64,000 nt of DNA, taken from assembly GCF_002994745.2 (NCBI RefSeq), contig NC_037093.1:22393555-22457554 (forward strand). Reading direction: 5' to 3'. Source of the DNA: Rosa chinensis (Eukaryota > Streptophyta > Magnoliopsida > Rosales > Rosaceae). The translations under genes and the position numbers were made by a program. The notes beneath the pieces are model-generated. The model did no database searches and was not told the origin of the DNA. It saw only the letters and a program-made list of their open reading frames with translations. Below, one piece after another: positions 12,676-24,845 of the stretch. The first letter of the stretch is position 1. Every line of letters starts with the position of its first letter.

Positions 12676-15023
12676 TGTAACGTCCCGTACCTCAATTTAC
12701 TAGTTTACTAGTCATTTGGACGGTAAACGACAATTACTTTCACTTTTTACTTTGTTTCGATACTTTTAGTGGCCCTAAAAGTTGACTTTTTGTTCGGGTC
12801 AAAATTTGAGAAAATGTTCTTCATGAAAGTTGTAGAGAACGTTAAACCGAGCGCGTGCATATGTGGTACGTAAAAATCGGAGCTCGTATGCGAAAATGTG
12901 AATGTTACTGTTCATGGTAACTTTCTATATATATAGAAAGTTACTGTGGTAGATTTCCATTTCCGGAAATCTACCTTCTCTCTCCTCTCCCCCGACCTCT
13001 CTTCTTTCCCTTTCGGATCCTTCTTCTTCCCTTCGATTGGCCGCCGTCCGGCCATCACCCGGCAGAAAGCCGGCTACCACAGGGTCGCCTCCTCCCCCTG
13101 GTCACGCTGGTGCCCTTAGTTTTCGACGATTTGGCCGGAAAAGCTCGGATCGAAGCAAGGTTTGCTCCGGTTGCAGTTTTGGGGTTTCGCCGATTTCCGG
13201 CCATTCCGGCCACCTCCGGCCACCAGGTTAGCAACAAAGGTTCGGTTTTTGATGGTGATCATTTCCCCTAAGGTAGTTCAATCCAATTTGCAGTGTAGAT
13301 ATCGAATTGACAATTTTCCATTTTTTTTAGGGTTCTTGAAGTTTCGAGCTTTTCTTCACCAGCTTGATTCGACCACTTCGAGGTAAAATTGGATGATGTT
13401 GTAGTTGGGAAGTTGGTTGGGCTTGTTGTGTAGATGCTAGTGCCGAAGTTTGGTGGCCATCGGAGGTGGTGGCCGCCGGTGCGTTTTAATTTCAGTTTTT
13501 AGCCCATTAAATTGTATATTGTTGTAGAGCTTGTATGTGAAGTTTGGTGAATTTTGGAGGAGTTTGGAATTGTTTGTGAATTTCCGAAGTTTGGAGTTTT
13601 GTGATGGAATTGTGGGAAATCCGGCCGTCGGATTTCCCTCGTTTTCATTGTGGAATATGTAAATTGAGGAAGTAGTGTTGTGGAAGAGATTTGGGTGGAA
13701 TTTGAGAAGTAATGGAGATAGGGATTTTCGAGTTTCGTTTAGGTTCGTATTTATTTTATCGGATTGCCGTTTATGGAAACATAATTGTGTACAGGACGAC
13801 GTACCGAGCTATTGCTCGATGAAGGAACTCGTTTGCGTGGTCGCCCAATAGTACTGTGAGTGGACTTTTGTTTTTTAAATAAGTGATGCATGCATTTATT
13901 TACTTAAGTACGTTCTATTTAATTAACCTATCACTTTCCGAGCATATGAATTGATTTTTGGAATTTAATTATGATTTATTTCGGTATGACTTTCGGAATT
14001 GGTTTTGGAATATATGATTATTATTTGGAAATATGATTTACGAGATTTTTCGACGACTTATTTTACCGAGATGATTTTTGGATTACATATTATATTTAGT
14101 AGTCAAGTTAGAGATATTCTGGAATATTATTGAAAATGAGATTTTTCCGAAGGAATTTGGGCTCGTACTAATTTTCGGGTTTGGTTCTGAATTTGAGAGT
14201 ATTTGGCGTGCGGGGTCACGTCATTGGAATATTTATTTGTTTTCTCGTGAGATATTGGGAAAGCCTTTCGGATTTTATGGATTTTGAATGATTTCCTCAC
14301 CATACTCGGGTCATTCGATTAGGTCTCCTCCTCACTTACTTTGCGTTTGTGAGTGGCAGTTGAGGTAGCTTATTCTCCTCCTCACTTACTTTGTGTTTGT
14401 GAGTGGCAGTCGAGGTGATTTATTCTCCTCCTCACGTGGGTGGCAGTCGAGGTTATTAGTTCTCCTCCTCACACAATCTATGTGTGAGTGGTAGTCGAGG
14501 GTAGGTTGAGCCTAAGGGGCTCCTTTACCCGTATGGTGACGTCCCTTCCCCATATTCTACTATTTGTTACTTGACTAGCGGGGCTAGTCCGATTCTTTTA
14601 GCCAGCGGGGACTGGTATGTTTTCACGAGACTCCGAGTTTTAAAGACATACGTTTTATAAATGTTGCATGCATCGGGAATTTTTTTTAAGAAATAAATGT
14701 GGGAAAGTATGAAATCTTTTTCTTGTTAATTTGTTTATTTTTGTCCACTCACGCTAACGTTTTTCATCTACTTTCCCCTGGGCCTTTCGGTTTCTAATGC
14801 CCAATTTGCAGGCGTTATTAGTTGAGGTCGTGCGTACGTGGTTCGAGGCATAGTTGACGAATAGCTTCCTCACTTCTTTGTTTGGCTCTGATCTATTGTG
14901 GGTTACTGTTTTGGGTAGTCCACTTTAGGGGTGACTCGACCAGTTCTCGGTAGAGTTATCACTAAGGTGGGCCCCGCAGGGCCACTCCGGATTTCGGGGT
15001 GAAATCCGGGGCGGGTCCTGTCA
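12676..15023. mobile_element. Solo LTR 1 (2348 bp) inside element B
   Basis: TGTAACGTCCCG...GGGTCCTGTCA with a perfect 5-bp duplication TGAGA (12671-12675 and 15024-15028). No internal retroviral region is present, so it is best read as the product of recombination between two LTRs. It contains a TATA-like run (12925-12935), a CT-rich leader-like stretch (12970-13060) and an AT-rich distal half. Strand was not determined. A gypsy origin is likely from LTR length only. Confidence 0.82.
14324..14505. repeat. Tandem repeat of about 50 bp in solo LTR 1
   Basis: Four units begin TCTCCTCCTCAC and carry GTGAGTGGCAGTCGAGG; the third is shortened. Located in the downstream half of the LTR, outside any ORF. 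Confidence 0.85.
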
Positions 15024-15099
15024 TGAGATGACTCAAAAGCAAGGACTAGACCTTGGCTTAACCCCAGAGGGTACCGCGCTCCGGGCGAGGATTTTGATG

Positions 15100-16260
15100 C
15101 AAGGGACTGGACCTTGGCTTTATGTAAGGGAGCTACCCTTTAGTTATCCCGTTGGGATACCTGGCTCGAGTAGAGGATTTATGAGAACTTTGAGCCTCAT
15201 TGACCCGGTGGGGCCAGAATGGGGGCGTAAGCCTCATGTACCTAATGGGTAGAACGAGAGCTTGAGCCATGTGTACCCGGTGAGGTAGGATGAGGGATTA
15301 ATCCTCGAGTACCCGATAGGGTAGGATGAGGGATTAAGCCTCGAGTACCCGATGGGGTAGGTTGAGGGCTTGATCCTCGTGTACCCGGTGGGTTAGGTTG
15401 AGGGCTTGAGCCTCTTGTACCCAATAGGGTAGGATGAGGGATTAAGCCTCGAGTACCCGATAGGGTAGGCTGAGGGATTAAGCCTCGAGTACCCGATGGG
15501 TTAGGTTGAGGGCTTGATTTATCCTCGTGTACCCGATGGGTTAGCGTGAGGGCTTGGTGCCTCGTGTACCCGATGGGGTAGTGTGAGGGCTTGGTGCCTC
15601 TCGTACCCGATGGGGTAGCATGAGGGCTTGATGCCTCTAGTACCCGATAGGGTAGAGTGAGGGCTTGATGCCTCTCGTACCTGATGGGGTAGCATGAGGG
15701 CTTGTACAGCGTGGCCTGGTGGGGTCACGTGAGGGCTTGAGGCTCCTTAACCCAATAGGGTTGAATGAGGGCCTGTAGGCCTCCTTTACCCGGTGGCTTT
15801 CGCCTCCGGTACCCAGTAGCGTGGCTCCGGGTAGGATGAGGAATTGTGCCTCGTAACCCCATGGGGGTACCTGGTGGCGTTGGCCTCCGGTACCCGATGA
15901 GGTTTGGGCTGACTCGCATACCTAGTGGAGTAGATAGGCTCGGGGCCTTATGTACTCGATGAGCTGAGTGAGCCCGTGATCCCGGTGGCGTTGAGAGCTA
16001 TGGGTCTCTTTGACCCGTTGGGATAAAGTGAGGGTTTGAGCCTCGTAACCCCGTTCGGTAGATGAGGACTTGAGCTTCCTTAACCCAATGGGGTTGAATG
16101 AGGGCCTGTAGGCCTCCTTTATCCGGTGGTGTGACCCCAGGTAGAATGATGTAACCCCGTTGGGGTAACCTGTGGCCTTGGGCCCCGGTACCGGGCGGCA
16201 TGGCCCCGTGTAGAATGATGTAACCCCGTTGGGGTACCTCGCCTGATTAGAGAGGATTTA
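15100..16260 (-). repeat. 36-bp minisatellite in element B
   Basis: A 36-bp unit (GTACCCGATRGGGTAGG then ATGAGGGMTTRAGCCTCG) repeats about 13 times with good order over roughly 15235-15715, then degrades towards 16260. Because 36 is divisible by three, the minus strand gives frames with a 12-residue repeat of GTRGLIPHPTLS type (15242-15424). Frames change between blocks and stops occur, so this is treated as a repeat and not a gene. Related GTACCCGATGG motifs reappear at 24560-24700. Confidence 0.85.
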
Positions 16261-16319
16261 TGCAAGGATATGACCTTGGCTTTCCCCCCTGGGGGTACCG
16301 CGCCTGGGGCGAGGTATTT

Positions 16320-17377
16320 TAAGTGCCGCGTGTTATGTCAAATGTATATATGTAGCAATTTTAATTGATTGGCAATTAAATGAAGCATGATATAAGCACA
16401 TATGCATAACGGATGTGCTACAAAAAATTAATCATTATTGAAGCATATAAAGCATGAGATAAATCAAATTTGGAGGAGCTTAAGATAAAACTTATCTTGT
16501 GCCGTTTGAAGGAGGTGACAATTGGGATTGAATCGAGTACGAAATTATGTTGGAGTTGTCCAAGCATGATGCTCCATATAGGCTAGCGAGTGAGTGCCAG
16601 TAGCTCGTTTGGCCTTGTTTGTATAACCAAGTGGCCCATTGAGGTGACGATACCATAGTGATGCCATTGCTTCACTCATATGCATGGCTTCAATTGACTT
16701 GGTATGAGAGGCATAGTGACAATTTTGCATCCATTTAGATAGCTTGAAGGATTGAATTGCTAAGTATGGAAATGATTAATTAATCTGTCATGAGAAGATT
16801 AAATGAGCATGCTAGAAAAATTACAAATTCATGACATATATATACTGATCGAAAATTCACAACTATTGCATGGCAATAGTTATCATGTGTAGCCATGGCA
16901 AGGCAAAGTAGCAATAATTATCCGAACTTGCAGAAGTAATGTAGAAATTGAAGTTCTGTATGTATTGTGTGGTCAGAGTGACCATATATGAGTGAAGCAC
17001 TTATAGTAACATCATACCATTGGAAAGACACAAGTTAATTATGCTGGCTGCCTTGTTGCCCATAATTATAATTAAACTTGTAATTTGTAAATCAGAGTTG
17101 TCTTTATTAAACTCAAAATGATGTGACCCACATGCATATTCCAATGTATGCATCGTGTAGTGGTGGACAACCAATCAAGCATCAGATATAAATCATATAA
17201 TTGATGAAGCAGTGGAATGAATTATGCGTGAGCTATAACATATGTATGAGCTAGAAAACTCATCACGTAGTTTCGTGTTGATACGTGGTATCAGGCTTGT
17301 GGGCTAGCAACCATTAGTGTAGCAAAATTGTGCACGTGTTCGTGCCTCAAACATATGTCATGAATAACAGATGCCAC
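16320..17377. other. Element B internal sequence, nothing coding
   Basis: AT-rich sequence between the minisatellite and CACTA-2. I see no ORF of note, no domain and no clear repeat. The last three bases before CACTA-2 (17378-17380, CGA) are its target-site copy. Confidence 0.6.
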
Positions 17378-18096
17378 CGACACTATGCCAAAAAATGCAT
17401 CACACTATACTTTTTAGACAACGAAAAAAAAATTTCCGTTGTGTGATCACTGAAACTGCTTCACACAACAGGTTTAATGAGATTGGCGTTGTATAAGGAG
17501 GTCATACATCAAATTTTTTGGGTCCAAGATTATTGTACAACAGTTTTAAGGATTTGTCTGTTGTCTGAATGTAAAAAAAATTTCCTCCTCACCTTGCTCA
17601 AATTTGGGTCGAAATTTTGACTCACCTTACACAACAGTATAGTTGTATATGTTGTATGAGAGTAAGTTGCAAAATAACATACAACACATTTTTTTGTTTC
17701 CGTCGTGCAAGTTTGGAAGAAAATCATATGTACCCCAAAATGAGAGTGAGTAGCCCCAAGAAGGCCAATTTTTGGGTGAAATGATGGTACACGATTGTAA
17801 GCTCCTACAACGGAATTGCTTATTTTTGTTGTGTAAATGTTCGATAGTAATCTTAGGCGGAAGAAATGAATTTGTGATTTGCACCAAGCGGGAGATTTGC
17901 TTGTTGGGACCCTAAAATGAAGTTTCAGTGTAGACTATCAGACAACGAAAATTCATTTATCTGTTGTCTGAATTGATTATACAAAGTCAAAACATCAGTT
18001 TTTACTGTCTATAGTTTGAATACAAAATTTTAAAAAACGCGGAAAACACAAAGTTGAAAATTTTCACATACACGGTCACTTAGTCAGATTTCCCAC

Positions 18097-18320
18097 TTTT
18101 GTCTCGTTCACGTTGTCTTCGACTCTTCGACAATACATAGCAAACTGGCGACCCATTTTCTCTCTCGCTCTTCCTCGAAACCCTATCCCTCTCCTCCTTC
18201 CTCTCCCGCTCTCTTTACACGGTCACCACCACCTCCTTCTCTTCCGCTCACTCCCTCGACTGTCTCTTTTCACGGAGGAACCGAACAGAGTCTCAATGAT
18301 GACGGCTCAGTCGCAGCTTG
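18097..18320 (+). other. CT-rich leader-like block in CACTA-2
   Basis: Pyrimidine-rich sequence (TCTCTCTCGCTC, CCTCTCCTCCTTCC, CACCACCACC) resembles a plant 5' UTR or first exon. A 90-codon frame is open across it, but the composition suggests UTR. It precedes the H3-like exon on the same strand. Confidence 0.5.
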
Positions 18321-18982
18321 AATCGACATTGCCGGCTCCAAAATTTCCCGACTTTAGATTCCGATTTCACACCAGCCAAGACTAGGAAGAAGCGATGACG
18401 ATGGGTAGTCCGATTTAGCCGTCGCCTCCGATCGCCGCCTTCCCGTTCAGCTCCAGTCAATTGCCACCTACTTCAAGAAGATTTATAGAGTCAGCAATAG
18501 GCTCTTCCTCGGCCTCTCCGGGCTTGCCACTGATGCTTAGATTTTGTAAGTTAGAACTTCTTGTTCTTCTCTTAGGGTTAGGGTTTGTTAGTGTTGATTT
18601 TGATTGGTGTAATTTTTTGCTAGTGTTGAATGTTAATAGCATATGAATCCCAATCGTGTTTTCGTTTTTGTGATTTAGGTTTGGTCCATGCTTCATTCAA
18701 CCTGTGATTGTTGGATTGGGAGATTAAGACAAGCCATTCATCTGTACTATGGATTCAATCAGAGCCAAGTAAGTTCGTTTTCGGTTTTAATTTATGTTAT
18801 GAATTTCTCATGATTTTAGAACCGCCTGGATGCTAGGACTTCAAAATAATGTTTTCAAATTTTGGTAATTGTGCGTTTAGGTAATTGTTTATTGTGGTAT
18901 GATTCGGATCTGTTCTTGATATGGCTTGGACTTGTAATTTGTTGATGATCTATGTTAAAACAATTTTGATTATGTGTTTCAG

Positions 18983-19054
18983 ATGGCCTGTACTAAGCAA
19001 ACTGGTTGTAAGTAAACTTGAGGAAAGGATTCAAGGAAGTAGCTAGCCACCAAG
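18983..19054 (+). pseudogene. Histone H3 (H3.3-type) first coding exon, captured and decayed
   Basis: Twenty-four codons start at an ATG right after an intron-acceptor-like TTTCAG. They translate as M-A-C-T-K-Q-T-G-C-K-stop-T-stop-G-K-D-S-R-K-stop-L-A-T-K, which lines up residue by residue with the start of plant H3 ([23 protein letters not shown]). Sixteen of 24 positions agree. Three stops kill it. The sequence continues AAG/GTTTGT, a donor-like site after K23. Introns flanking the start codon and after the tail are features of H3.3-type genes, not of intronless H3.1 genes. Found by eye. Confidence 0.8.
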
Positions 19055-20030
19055 GTTTGTGGCTGTGAATTAGACGATCTAAAGGAGGTTGATTTGGATT
19101 CGAAATCCTGGTGGATTTTGAATGTAGTGTTTTGGAGTAATAGTTTGTAAGTTTAATAATTTGCACTGTTGATACGTATTTGATTCATAATTGGTATATC
19201 AGTTGATCCATTAGAATGGCAGGTGGATGAATTTAACATTCATTTAATTGTTGGAAATCTGATACTTTAGCTTATGTCCTTTTTGTATCTCTATGTTTAT
19301 CTATTCTAGTCTTTTATTCTGTTTTCATATGCCAATGTGCTTAAAGGAAGCTCTTTGGCTAAAAATGACCATACTCTTCATCTTTTGCAGATATTCTTAA
19401 TTTCCTCCATGTTATATATTTGTTTGTGTAACGAAAATGGGCTCATGTTATTTATTTGCACATTGCAGGTGGGATTGTACTCTCTGTTCCAACTATTTGG
19501 ATACATAGAATTTGAAGTAAGCACTCCATTCTGCATTAGTTTAATGAATCTGATTCCAGGTGCATATGATTATTGGCCTTCTAATTGCTATGTGAACTAT
19601 GAAGTTTTACTCTTTATTTTTTTCTTTTGGAAAAGTCATGATCAGTGTTGTGATGATAAGTTCTGTTAATATATTTCTAATTTATGAGTTACATTCATCC
19701 GTAGGCATGATTTGAAATTTTAAGTAGGTTGAAATCACGGTCATAAAGTAGTACTAACGGTTATGTAAATGCAATTTCTGTTGTAGTTAGAGTCTGAGAT
19801 GTGCAGGTTTATCTTGAATTAAATTGTCATGTAATTGCAAATTGTAACTACAGTTTCTTGTATCTTTTTGGCATTTAACATTCGGATTGGAAGCTAGGAG
19901 TGCTTCGAAATGCCTTCATCTTAGGCCTTGATTCCTGCCTATCAGGTTGGCACTGATTTCAGCCAAGAAATTACTTCAGAATTAAGGTTGTAACCGTGTA
20001 ACCAAACAATGTCTAATCAAATGACAATTA

Positions 20031-20199
20031 GGTTGATTTTGGATCTGCCGAAGGTGATGTCTATATTTGGTCTATAGCCAAAGCTGTGGAAGCCTCTTCT
20101 GGTCTTTGGCAATTCGTTGGACTCTCTGCTGCCTCTGGTGTTATATATACAGATATGGATGCTAAAGTCAAAGCAATGATCACCCTTGTAAAATGGTAA
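20031..20199 (+). other. Possible captured exon in CACTA-2, unrecognised
   Basis: One plus-strand frame is open for about 50 codons and ends TGG-TAA. It reads G-D-V-Y-I-W-S-I-A-K-A-V-E-A-S-S-G-L-W-Q and then a small hydrophobic stretch. Composition is more protein-like than its AT-rich surroundings. I do not recognise the family. It could equally be a chance open frame. Confidence 0.3.
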
Positions 20200-21999
20200 T
20201 TTTGACTTTCTTTGATTCTCCAAACACTGAAGAATTTTTATGGGTGTTGTGGGAACTATGTGCTCTTGCAAGGTAGAACTGAATGCATTTTGCTGATTGT
20301 GAACATATGACGACTCAATGCAATATTAATGGTCTTAATGACTTTTCTTTTGATTTGCAAGTCTGACTGTGGATGCCAGGCACTGTTGGCTTTGGGATAT
20401 TTTCCAGAGGTACTAATTCGGGTTTAGCGGTACTGTTGAATATACTTGTGAGATCATATATGATTAATAATGCAGAAACATATAAATATTTTGGTTTCTT
20501 ACTTGGAATGGAAGACCTCTGATCTGTGTGTGTTGTAAATACTTTGTACATAAATTGGTTGAATGGAATTTGAAGAAAACATAAAATTTAGTTTATACGT
20601 TTTTAGGAGAATAAAGTGAAGAAAAAGTCTTTTGGAGCCATATGCAACTCAAGTGATTTTTGTGTTTGGTAATAATACTTATATTTAATGACTTATAATT
20701 TGGTTACTGATTTGGTGAGTTCTCTTATTGAAGTTTTTGAACATATGCCTCTGGTACCTTGCTAGGTTTATACCTATGCTAGGCTGCAATAGCTTGATGT
20801 TATTTTAATTTAGCATAGAGTTGCAGACATAAATGTAGATTTATGGGGTGTCTCTACAATTGACTGATTCTAACAATTTTGTGTGATATGTGAGCTATTC
20901 TCTCCAGAACAAAATAAAACTATCAAGTACTCTTGTAATAACAACCCAATTAAGCCATATTAATGGGGCGGCTGACTTGTTTGCCACACCATGTGTACCA
21001 CATCCTGATTGAATGGAAATATGGAATGAGTCTGACTAGAGTAACGTCTTGTATTCAAAATATTAGATTTTTGTGAACATCCATCTAGGCAGCTTGCACA
21101 AAGTTACCAAGTTTCTTAATATTAGCTGCAGGAAAACAGCCTTTTGCATCTTCATTTTTATTAATTTTCTCTCTCTCAATTTTTATCAGTAGCCATTTCA
21201 CTTTCATGATCGACACTAATGAAGAAGAAACTTAGATTTTCAATGGTTGCAGATTTCAAAGGCCTACTGGAGCCATATCTTCTTCAACGCAGGTATTCCA
21301 ACTCATATATGTTGGAATTCTCACAATACCCCCCGGTCCACAGGTATATATGTTCGTAAGTCTTTGATATCAGTTGCTCTACTGGACTTGAAAGAACATA
21401 TAATTCATGGAATGGGTTTATGGTGGCAAGGTATGCTATTTTTCCAGCAAATGTAACTTTATTTTTTTGTTTCAATTTTTGTTTTTGCTTTTCTGTTACA
21501 TTGGAGACTATAGTGCTTTGCAATTTTTATTTTTTCTATCTACATAAATTTTTTGTTCTTTTTTCATTTGTGGTGGCAAGGTATGGAACACTTCCCTAGA
21601 TGAGCAAAACCGCCTCAAAGCTCAAGTCTTTAACAACTCAAGTCCTCCATTTTCAAAAAGCAAGCTTCTGTATTGCAACATTTGCAGATTGTGAAGAAGA
21701 ACCACAAAACCCAAAGAGACCCAAGTAGATGGTACATTTTCATGCACCATATATGTGCGATGTTTTGGAACAACATAAATGTGTATCAGCTTTTGATGTC
21801 CCAAGTAGATGGGCATGCACTAGAATGCTTTTTTAGTTTAAATGTTGGCTTAGATGATTGGGAAATGCGCACCATTTTTGCTTTTGAAGTTTTAAAGTAT
21901 TGGATAGATTACTCATTTGATGGTTTGCAATGTTTACATTTGATGAACTACTGTTCATTTGGTAAATGGACCAATTTAATTCAGGAATGGATGTTCAAA

Positions 22000-22550
22000 T
22001 GATCAGACAACATAATAGATATAATGACGACTCAACGTTGTCTGAATAGCCAAAAATGGAACAGCCACACTGTAATCATTCATATCACACATCAGTTTAT
22101 AACAAAGTAGTGTGTTCTAATTTATACTCACACAACAGAAGCAATTGAACTCTGTTGTCCAAAAACTAAATCATACAACAGTTGCAATTGAACTCCGTTG
22201 TCCCAAATGTTGATCATACAACAGATCTAGTCCAAGCACTGAAGTTTGAGGATCAATCAGACAACACAAAAAATAAAAGTATGTTGTCTGATATGCTTAA
22301 CATACAACAGCTTGAAACCAAACACTGTTGTCTGAAGGCAGCACTTCAACTGCTGCGCAGCTGCGCATGACACCTGCCGAGCCATCTGTCGAGCAATCAC
22401 ACAACAGTTATACCACATACCCGTTGCCTGTTTGTTTATCAGACAACTGTGTTCCACCGTTGTCTGAATTTTCAACAGACAACGGCTCGCTCTACAACGG
22501 TGGCACTCCAAATCAGACAACAGTTTCGGTCTGTCGTCTGATACATTTTT
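22000..22550. repeat. CACTA-2 right subterminal motif array
   Basis: More than a dozen ACAACAG, CTGTTGT, TCAGACAAC and GTTGTCTGA words alternate in both orientations, often paired across 20-30 bases. The same words are spread over 17430-17960 at the left end. This is the expected binding platform for a CACTA subterminal-binding protein. Confidence 0.8.
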
Positions 22551-22563
22551 TGGCATAGTGCGA

Positions 22564-24741
22564 GATCAGGAAAGCATGCTGACATTCGATAAACCAGAGC
22601 GAGATTAAATCTAAATCAAGAAATGAACTTATCTGGAATACAGAGAAGCAAAGCGAGCCCAAGCTCCAGGAAGAGGGCTCAAACTGAGAGCCTCGATTCG
22701 ATTCTTCACTGAAGCAAGACCTGGGAGAGTACTGGGTTTGGCTTGCTGGGTGTACTGAGCAGTTCCTTCTCCTCTCGTTCTCTCTTTTTTTTTTGAATCC
22801 CGGAGTGTCTCTACTACTTGAGAGAGCATGGGTTGGTGAAGGAGGCCAGCGGGTGCCGGAACCTAGCTCCAGGTTGGGTCACCGAGAGGCTTTGGAATGA
22901 GTCACCTGGAGGAGAGTGCGACTTGACCGGGATGTGAAGGTGGTACCGGTGAGAGTCTACCCGGACGGGTGGTGCTGTTGTGATGATAAGTTGCTACCGG
23001 TGGGTGTAGATGCTGCCGGGGAGCGAAGTCGATACCGAAAAGCGAAGCTTCTGCCGGTGAGGGTACCGGTGATGATTCGGGATTCTTGGGTGCCCAGAGT
23101 TCTCTCTCTCTTTTTTTTTTGGGGAATCGGTATCGGTGAGGCAGCAAGTACCGGTGAGGGCAGCTGGTACCGTCGAGGTTCTCGTTACCGAGAAGCTGGG
23201 ATTTTTCTTGGGTTTGAACCGAGGTGTGAAGATGATGCCGGTGAGGGTGAACCCGGGATCCGGAACTGCTAGTGCCCTAAAATCTTTCTACCCCCGTTTT
23301 TTTTTTTTTTTTTTGAATCCCGGATGAGTTTCTCTGATCTTCGTGCTCCGAGACAGAGTCGATACCCGGATAGAGATTGTTAAATCGACTGAGATGCTAT
23401 GATGGGTCAGTGAGAGCACAACGAAAGCACCTGGATCACTGGATGTGTGGTTGTCTGGCTTGACCTGGACATGTTCAGAAGGTACCGGAGACTGCTCGAG
23501 ATGCCGAGTTGGGTCAGCAAGAGGGGTGAAGAAGCTGCTGGGTTGACGCAGTTTTCCCAGTTGAAGAGGATGCTGGACGGGTTGCAATTGTGTGGTACCG
23601 GAGGAGACGTCAAGCTCTCACTTTTGAGAACTAAAAGGACTGCCGGTGTGGCCACCGATAATAGTTGCTGGCACCGGGAGGTGAGAAAGGCAGCGAGACC
23701 CGGAATGATCGAGTAGTTTCTGCTTCCCTTCTGAATCCCGGTGAGGACCGCGGGATGAGGACATGCAGCAGGGTTCCGGGAACCTTTCCGGATTGAGACT
23801 CCGAGGTGATGAGGCCGTCTGCGAGTCATCGAGACTGATATGTCGGGTCTCGGAGCTGATGGTGCCGGAAACTCATCGAGACTTGTTGGCGAGAGCCGTA
23901 CGTGAGTCGTTGAAGGATTAGCCCGGCAGATTCAAGTAAGGTTGAACTCTCCGAGATGAGGTGGTGTGCAAGACTTGCTACCCGGGTATGTATAGGTGCA
24001 AGTGGACCTTGATTCCTAGATAGGTAGTGATGTGCTACATGACCACGTGACACGTGATGAGCAAGAGTTGTTGTTGTGCCCGTGCCCAAGATGAGGAATG
24101 AGGCGAAGTTTTGCTTGAGTAAGGGATCGACGGGACTCCAGAAGAACACCGGAAGCAAGACCAACTGGAAATTAATCGATGCTGTCGGTACCATAATGAA
24201 AGTCACCGAGATGTTGGGTTGCCACCGAGACTAGGTACCAGCTTCGATAGATATGGGTACCGGTAGAGACTCGATCAAGGTTGACTTGAGGGGCACCGGG
24301 AGGTGGAGGTGGTCCTGAGCGGTGTAGGTGATACCGGTGGGTGCAAGTGCTCGGAACCTGGATAGTTTGTCATGTTACCGGTAAGAGTGAGGCTTGGCAG
24401 TGGGGTTGAGGGTACGGGGATGTACGCGTACCCGCGGTGGCTCAGAGTACCCGGTGGTTCAGATATGGGGATGTTGGAAGAGGACCAAGAGTGGGATCTT
24501 CTCAACAAGTCCCGGTCGGGTACGGCTGAAAGTGGACCTTGGTTGTAGAAATGAGGGTGCGGGGTGTGCGCGTACCCGCTCACTAGTGTACCCGGAGGTG
24601 CTCATGGTACTGGATCGTTCATGGTACCCGATGGCCCATGGTACCAAGGTGCTCATGGTACCCGATTGCTCATGTACCCGATGGCTCATGTACCCATATA
24701 TGACTCTTGCTCAAGGTCGGAGGTTCATACCCAAACTTAGG
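22564..24741 (-). other. Element B leader region, repeat-rich and non-coding
   Basis: Region between CACTA-2 and the primer site. It is full of ACCGGTGAGG, GTACCGG and GTACCCGATGG words. A (CT)n-T(10-18)-GAATCCCGG motif occurs near 22785 and 23295, with a diverged copy near 23105. ORFs up to 176 codons occur on both strands but change frame freely, lack any domain and follow the repeats. They are not called as genes. Confidence 0.55.
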
Positions 24742-24761
24742 GCCCCTCCTTCTAGCGCCAA
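24742..24761 (-). other. Element B primer-binding site
   Basis: The minus strand reads TTGGCGCTAGAAGGAGGGGC directly after the 5' LTR. The TGG-start fits complementarity to a tRNA CCA end. I could not name the tRNA from memory. Confidence 0.65.
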
Positions 24762-24808
24762 TGTTTCTGCTGAAGAATACGAAACAAGAACTAAGTGTGG
24801 ATCATGGA

Positions 24809-24845
<37 letters not shown>

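Larger units (their letters stand above)
17381..22560. mobile_element. CACTA-2: CACTA transposon carrying host gene fragments (5180 bp)
   Basis: The terminal repeat CACTATGCCAAAAAATG starts at 17381 and its inverse ends at 22560. The 3-bp duplication CGA is perfect (17378-17380 and 22561-22563). Subterminal regions (17430-17960 and 22000-22550) contain many ACAACAG/CTGTTGT and TCAGACAAC motifs in both orientations. No transposase domain is seen. The interior has a CT-rich leader-like block, donor and acceptor-like sites and a decayed histone H3 exon, which makes this a Pack-CACTA-like element. Confidence 0.92.

Noticed and set aside
15240..16200. CRISPR-like regular array
   Set aside because: Units are contiguous 36-bp repeats without unique spacers; this is a eukaryotic minisatellite.
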